A stretch of DNA of 18,609 nucleotides from contig DBYD01000037.1 of the NCBI GenBank assembly GCA_002309855.1, positions 9,547 through 28,155 of the forward strand, given 5' to 3'. The translations under genes were made by a program, and so were the position numbers. The DNA comes from Bacteroidales bacterium UBA1195. Its GTDB lineage: Bacteria > Bacteroidota > Bacteroidia > Bacteroidales > WCHB1-69. Positions 16,825 through 18,609 of the stretch are shown here, in pieces (the stretch's first letter is position 1; each line of letters opens with the position of its first letter). The notes beneath the pieces were generated by a model, which saw only the letters and a program-made list of their open reading frames with translations, had not been told where the DNA came from and searched no databases.

Positions 16825-16950
16825 ATGACAAAGGACCACAACGGGATCAACCACACCAACGGCGAGGAGCACCGGATGCCGGTGGATTTCGAGTTTGTCA
16901 CCAACTACCACTGGGACCTCGGCCACGGCTGGTCAGAGGAGGTATTTTAA
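16825..16950 (+). CDS. Small 41-residue protein of unknown function
   Basis: ATG at 16825 to TAA at 16948-16950. It encodes an acidic and His/Trp-rich peptide (MTKDHNGINHTNGEEH ... VTNYHWDLGHGWSEEVF). Third codon positions are strongly G/C, as in neighbouring real genes and unlike the AT-rich sequence just upstream, which supports translation. Its stop overlaps the stop of the convergent DUF5131 gene in a shared TTAA (16947-16950), so the two are tail-to-tail. The 33-bp repeat just upstream is the same as that before the antitoxin-like gene, suggesting a shared control element. No family was recognised. It could instead be the C-terminal stub of a larger lost gene. Confidence 0.45.
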   Translation: MTKDHNGINHTNGEEHRMPVDFEFVTNYHWDLGHGWSEEVF

Positions 16951-17753
16951 TCGTCGTGATAATCACTCTCTTTCCATTCAAATTTCACCGTTTCCGGCAC
17001 GAGGTAACGGCCAATCTTGTAGTCGATGTTGGCCTTGTGGGCCTGGCTGAGCTGGAAACACCTTCGCACGCGGTACAGCCTGCCGTCCTTGATGAAACGG
17101 GCTCCCGTCTGGTGGAAACGGAAGGCCACATCCTTTGCCACGCACTGCTCGCGCAACGACAGCACCCAGTCGTAGTTGCAGGGACGCGCCTCGGCTCCCG
17201 ACTCACCGCCCACCGACACCTCCTCTATCGTCTCGTTGAGATAAGGCATGAGGTCCATGGCGGTGAGCAGCGGAGAGGCAATGATGCTCTTGTGCCGGAT
17301 GGGAAGCGAAAGGAAAATGGGCAGACGGTAGTCCGCCATCGCCTGGTTCTCCACCGTGCAGCCCACCATGACGTTGGAATAGCCGTCGCCCCAGTCGTCG
17401 GGCAGGCACTCCATGAAACGGTCGATACGCTTGGTGAAGAAGAAGAACATCAGGTCGCTGCGCTGACGCATCATCCGCCAGCATTCGGGCCGCCACGGGT
17501 CGGCGTCCTTCAGCAGGAAATCGGAGGTGAAGCAAGTGAAGACAATCTTGCCGCCCGCTATCTTCCACGACTTGTCGCGCTTTTTCCTTATCGGGAGGTT
17601 GAAGCCGGCGGTCTTGCGGCACTCGCTGCTCGACTTCTCGCTCCCGTACATCGCGTCCTGCCGATAGACATAGCAGTATTTGCAGCCCGGACTTATCTTG
17701 GTGCATCCGTGCCACGGGTTCCAGTCGGCGTATATCTCCCAGTGCTCAGACAT
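16947..17753 (-). CDS. DUF5131 (phage Gp37/Gp68-like) family protein
   Basis: 268 residues from ATG at 17753. The N-terminus carries the family signature WNPWHGCTKISPGCKYCY, with cysteines 17, 24 and 27 (CX6CX2C), resembling an iron-sulphur cluster site of radical-SAM type but with wider first spacing than CX3CX2C. Further family-like blocks are VFTCFTSDFL, FFFFTKRIDRF, NVMVGCTVENQ, and SVGGESGAEARPCNYDW followed by FRFHQTGARF. The family is found in phages, mobile elements and bacterial genomes; its reaction is unknown to me. The gene sits between two 33-bp direct repeats and next to antitoxin and transposase relics, in keeping with mobile origin. Assignment to the family is firm, function is not. 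Confidence 0.88.
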   Translation of the reverse strand: MSEHWEIYADWNPWHGCTKISPGCKYCYVYRQDAMYGSEKSSSECRKTAGFNLPIRKKRDKSWKIAGGKIVFTCFTSDFLLKDADPWRPECWRMMRQRSDLMFFFFTKRIDRFMECLPDDWGDGYSNVMVGCTVENQAMADYRLPIFLSLPIRHKSIIASPLLTAMDLMPYLNETIEEVSVGGESGAEARPCNYDWVLSLREQCVAKDVAFRFHQTGARFIKDGRLYRVRRCFQLSQAHKANIDYKIGRYLVPETVKFEWKESDYHDD

Positions 17754-17787
17754 CTATACCGGTTTTATTCTTCTCGTTTTTGCGGTG

Positions 17788-17795
17788 CAAAAATA
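17788..17795 (-). promoter_or_regulatory. Candidate -7 box for the DUF5131 gene
   Basis: Minus-strand TATTTTTG fits TAnnTTTG and lies about 35 bp upstream of the ATG, leaving a short leader. No TTTG -33 element is visible at normal spacing. Confidence 0.35.
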
Positions 17796-17845
17796 GCACT
17801 TTTTCACGGAATGCGGCAGCATGAAGCCTGATTTTTTTCCCCGCC

Positions 17846-17878
17846 CCGCACAATAAAACCCGAAACGGGGCGTTAAAG
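17846..17878 (+). repeat. 33-bp direct repeat, copy 2
   Basis: Second copy of the repeat at 16761-16793, exactly 1,085 bp downstream in the same orientation. It ends 19 bp before the ATG of the antitoxin-like gene, so both copies sit immediately upstream of a small plus-strand gene. This may be a shared promoter/operator or the repeat ends of a duplicated or inserted cassette. Confidence 0.85.
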
Positions 17879-17897
17879 TCATTAAAAATTATCGATT

Positions 17898-18110
17898 ATG
17901 GCAACACTGACATTGAAATACGACGGACGCAACAAAGCGGCACGCGCCCTTGTGGAAATGCTTCGCAATGCGGATTTTTTCACCGTGGTGGAACCCCCGA
18001 AACGCAAAAGCGGCATTGAATTGGCACTGGAAGATGTGGCTGCCGGACGCGTGACCGAATGGCACGGTGGAATAGAAGAAATGATTGAGCACATACTTTC
18101 AGAAAAATGA
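17898..18110 (+). CDS. Antitoxin-like protein (type II TA)
   Basis: 70 residues. It starts with a short beta stretch (MATLTLKYDGRN) and a helix (AARALVEMLRNADFF), then a basic linker (PPKRKSG) and an acidic C-terminal helical part (IELALEDVAAGRVTEW ... IEEMIEHILSEK). This layout matches small antitoxin-like proteins that precede RelE/YafQ-type toxins in Bacteroidales. A second ORF beginning MRYNVSYSNR starts in an ATGA overlap at 18107, the usual translational coupling of TA pairs. That toxin ORF is broken after 20 codons, so the antitoxin looks orphaned. A 33-bp repeat 19 bp upstream may hold its promoter or operator. Family call is by pattern only. Confidence 0.65.
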   Translation: MATLTLKYDGRNKAARALVEMLRNADFFTVVEPPKRKSGIELALEDVAAGRVTEWHGGIEEMIEHILSEK

Positions 18111-18169
18111 GGTACAATGTAAGCTATTCCAACCGTCCTGACTTCATCACATTTTGTGCCATCAAATAG
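18107..18169 (+). pseudogene. Truncated toxin stub (RelE/YafQ-like N-terminus)
   Basis: The ATG overlaps the antitoxin stop by 4 bp (ATGA). The 20-codon product starts MRYNVSYSNR, like the first strand of RelE/YafQ-type toxins (MKYxxxYSxRF), then runs into PDFITFCAIK and a TAG at 18167. The catalytic C-terminal half expected in such toxins is absent, and no continuation was found in other frames downstream. The breakpoint is probably near 18137. Confidence 0.5.
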
Positions 18170-18192
18170 CGTGGAATGAAAATCAAGCAGTT

Positions 18193-18204
18193 ATAAAGAT
18201 AATT
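18193..18204 (+). repeat. 12-bp direct repeat flanking a transposase relic, copy 1
   Basis: ATAAAGATAATT here is repeated exactly at 18396-18407. The two copies bracket about 190 bp that hold the IS1634-like N-terminal relic and the 28-bp palindrome. Confidence 0.6.
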
Positions 18205-18250
18205 GGGTGGCGCAGGGTGGCGCAAGCCAAAAATGTCTCCCTTTGCACCC

Positions 18251-18325
18251 ATGTATGTACGCAAGAAAAAGAACCGTTCCGGAAGTGTCAGTGTGGTTGT
18301 CGTGAGTAAGTCACGGGGAACGTTT
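18251..18325 (+). pseudogene. N-terminal relic of IS1634-like transposase
   Basis: From ATG at 18251 the frame reads MYVRKKKNRSGSVSVVVVSK, then SRGTF. This is the typical opening of IS1634-type DDE transposases (M-x-V-R-x-K-K-N-[KR]-S-G-S-x-S-V, then a conserved KxxGxF). The expected continuation (EVKTIG-type) is missing; instead the frame enters GTTG-rich sequence and a perfect palindrome. The open frame runs on to 18508, but that part is not transposase-like. Only about 25 codons remain, so the element is dead here. Confidence 0.6.
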
Positions 18326-18361
18326 TCCGTTTTGGTTGTTGGGTCGGTTGTCGTCCTGGTT

Positions 18362-18389
18362 GTAGGGACGATGTGCACATCGTCCCTAC
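18362..18389. repeat. Perfect 28-bp palindrome (REP-like)
   Basis: The 14-base half GTAGGGACGATGTG is followed by its exact reverse complement, centred between 18375 and 18376 on GTGCAC. Such short GTAGGGACG-type palindromes resemble dispersed REP elements of Bacteroidota genomes, which are mobilised by Y1 REP-associated transposases. A fragment of such a transposase is present at 15237-15404. With no U-tract on either side it is not a standard terminator. Confidence 0.8.
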
Positions 18390-18395
18390 GGCACA

Positions 18396-18407
18396 ATAAA
18401 GATAATT
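18396..18407 (+). repeat. 12-bp direct repeat flanking a transposase relic, copy 2
   Basis: Second copy of ATAAAGATAATT (first at 18193-18204), 7 bp after the 28-bp palindrome. The sequence after both copies also shares a nearby GGCG, hinting at a slightly longer diverged match. Confidence 0.6.
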
Positions 18408-18559
18408 CATTGGCGTTATTTGATACGTACGAATTTTTACAGCGTAAAATGAACAGAATTTTAACCTGCATGGCTGCCAGTCTGTTGCTGATGGAGAGGG
18501 TGAGATAGGCTTTGTGAAAAAAATATTTCTCAACATAACATATATTAGAGAAAAAGTTG

Positions 18560-18567
18560 TACTTTTG
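18560..18567 (+). promoter_or_regulatory. Bacteroidota -7 box for a gene beyond the window
   Basis: TACTTTTG followed by CA is an exact TAnnTTTG match in an AT-rich stretch (GTTGTACTTTTGCAT), the classic form of Bacteroidota housekeeping promoters. No TTTG is seen at ideal -33 spacing. No start codon with an extended frame follows before the window ends, so the transcript would serve a gene to the right. From 18408 to the window end nothing else was recognised. Confidence 0.45.
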
Positions 18568-18609
18568 CATTTTTAATGGAAGGTTGAATCTACTTTAAAA
18601 AGTTAATAC

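Noticed and set aside
18124..18570. Minus-strand ORF of 148 codons at the right end
   Set aside because: It runs antisense through two relics and the palindrome, with low-complexity T-rich sequence and no recognisable domain.

Overview
The window comes from a Bacteroidota genome, most likely order Bacteroidales. Four things point there: C-terminal type IX secretion (T9SS) sorting domains, Bacteroidota-style -7 promoter boxes (TAnnTTTG), weak ribosome binding sites, and GC-moderate genes separated by very AT-rich spacers. All identifications are by eye from the sequence; no database search was run.

Layout. (1) 1-9045 holds two convergent secreted or surface protein genes. The first is the 3' end of an InlB-type repeat protein with a T9SS tail. 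The second is a 2,636-residue giant on the minus strand with jelly-roll domains, three nearly identical right-handed beta-helix modules and its own T9SS tail. An out-of-frame piece of a second T9SS tail lies just past its stop. (2) 9046-9764 is an AT-rich promoter region. (3) 9765-12591 holds a secreted beta-propeller fused to a permuted NlpC/P60-like (YiiX-type) hydrolase, followed by a small Cys-rich lipoprotein. (4) 12592-14570 holds an ECF sigma factor and a five-TM membrane protein whose external domain resembles the SecD P1 head. They follow a leader full of direct and inverted repeats. (5) 14655-15476 holds an unknown small protein with no good ATG and the C-terminal relic of a Y1/REP-associated transposase. 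(6) 15477-16715 is a dicarboxylate/amino-acid:cation symporter with unusual binding-site residues. (7) 16716-18609 is a patchy accessory region. It has a 41-residue ORF tail-to-tail with a DUF5131 (phage Gp37/Gp68-like) gene, this pair lying between two direct repeats 1,085 bp apart. Next come an antitoxin-like gene with only a stub of its toxin, an IS1634-like transposase N-terminus interrupted near a perfect 28-bp palindrome, and a promoter firing out of the window.

Functionally, the left half is an envelope/surface module: two T9SS cargos plus an exported hydrolase and a lipoprotein. The sigma factor and membrane protein look like a regulatory pair for envelope sensing (inference). The right end looks like a degraded island of small mobile and toxin-antitoxin pieces. 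No tRNA, rRNA or CRISPR array was seen.
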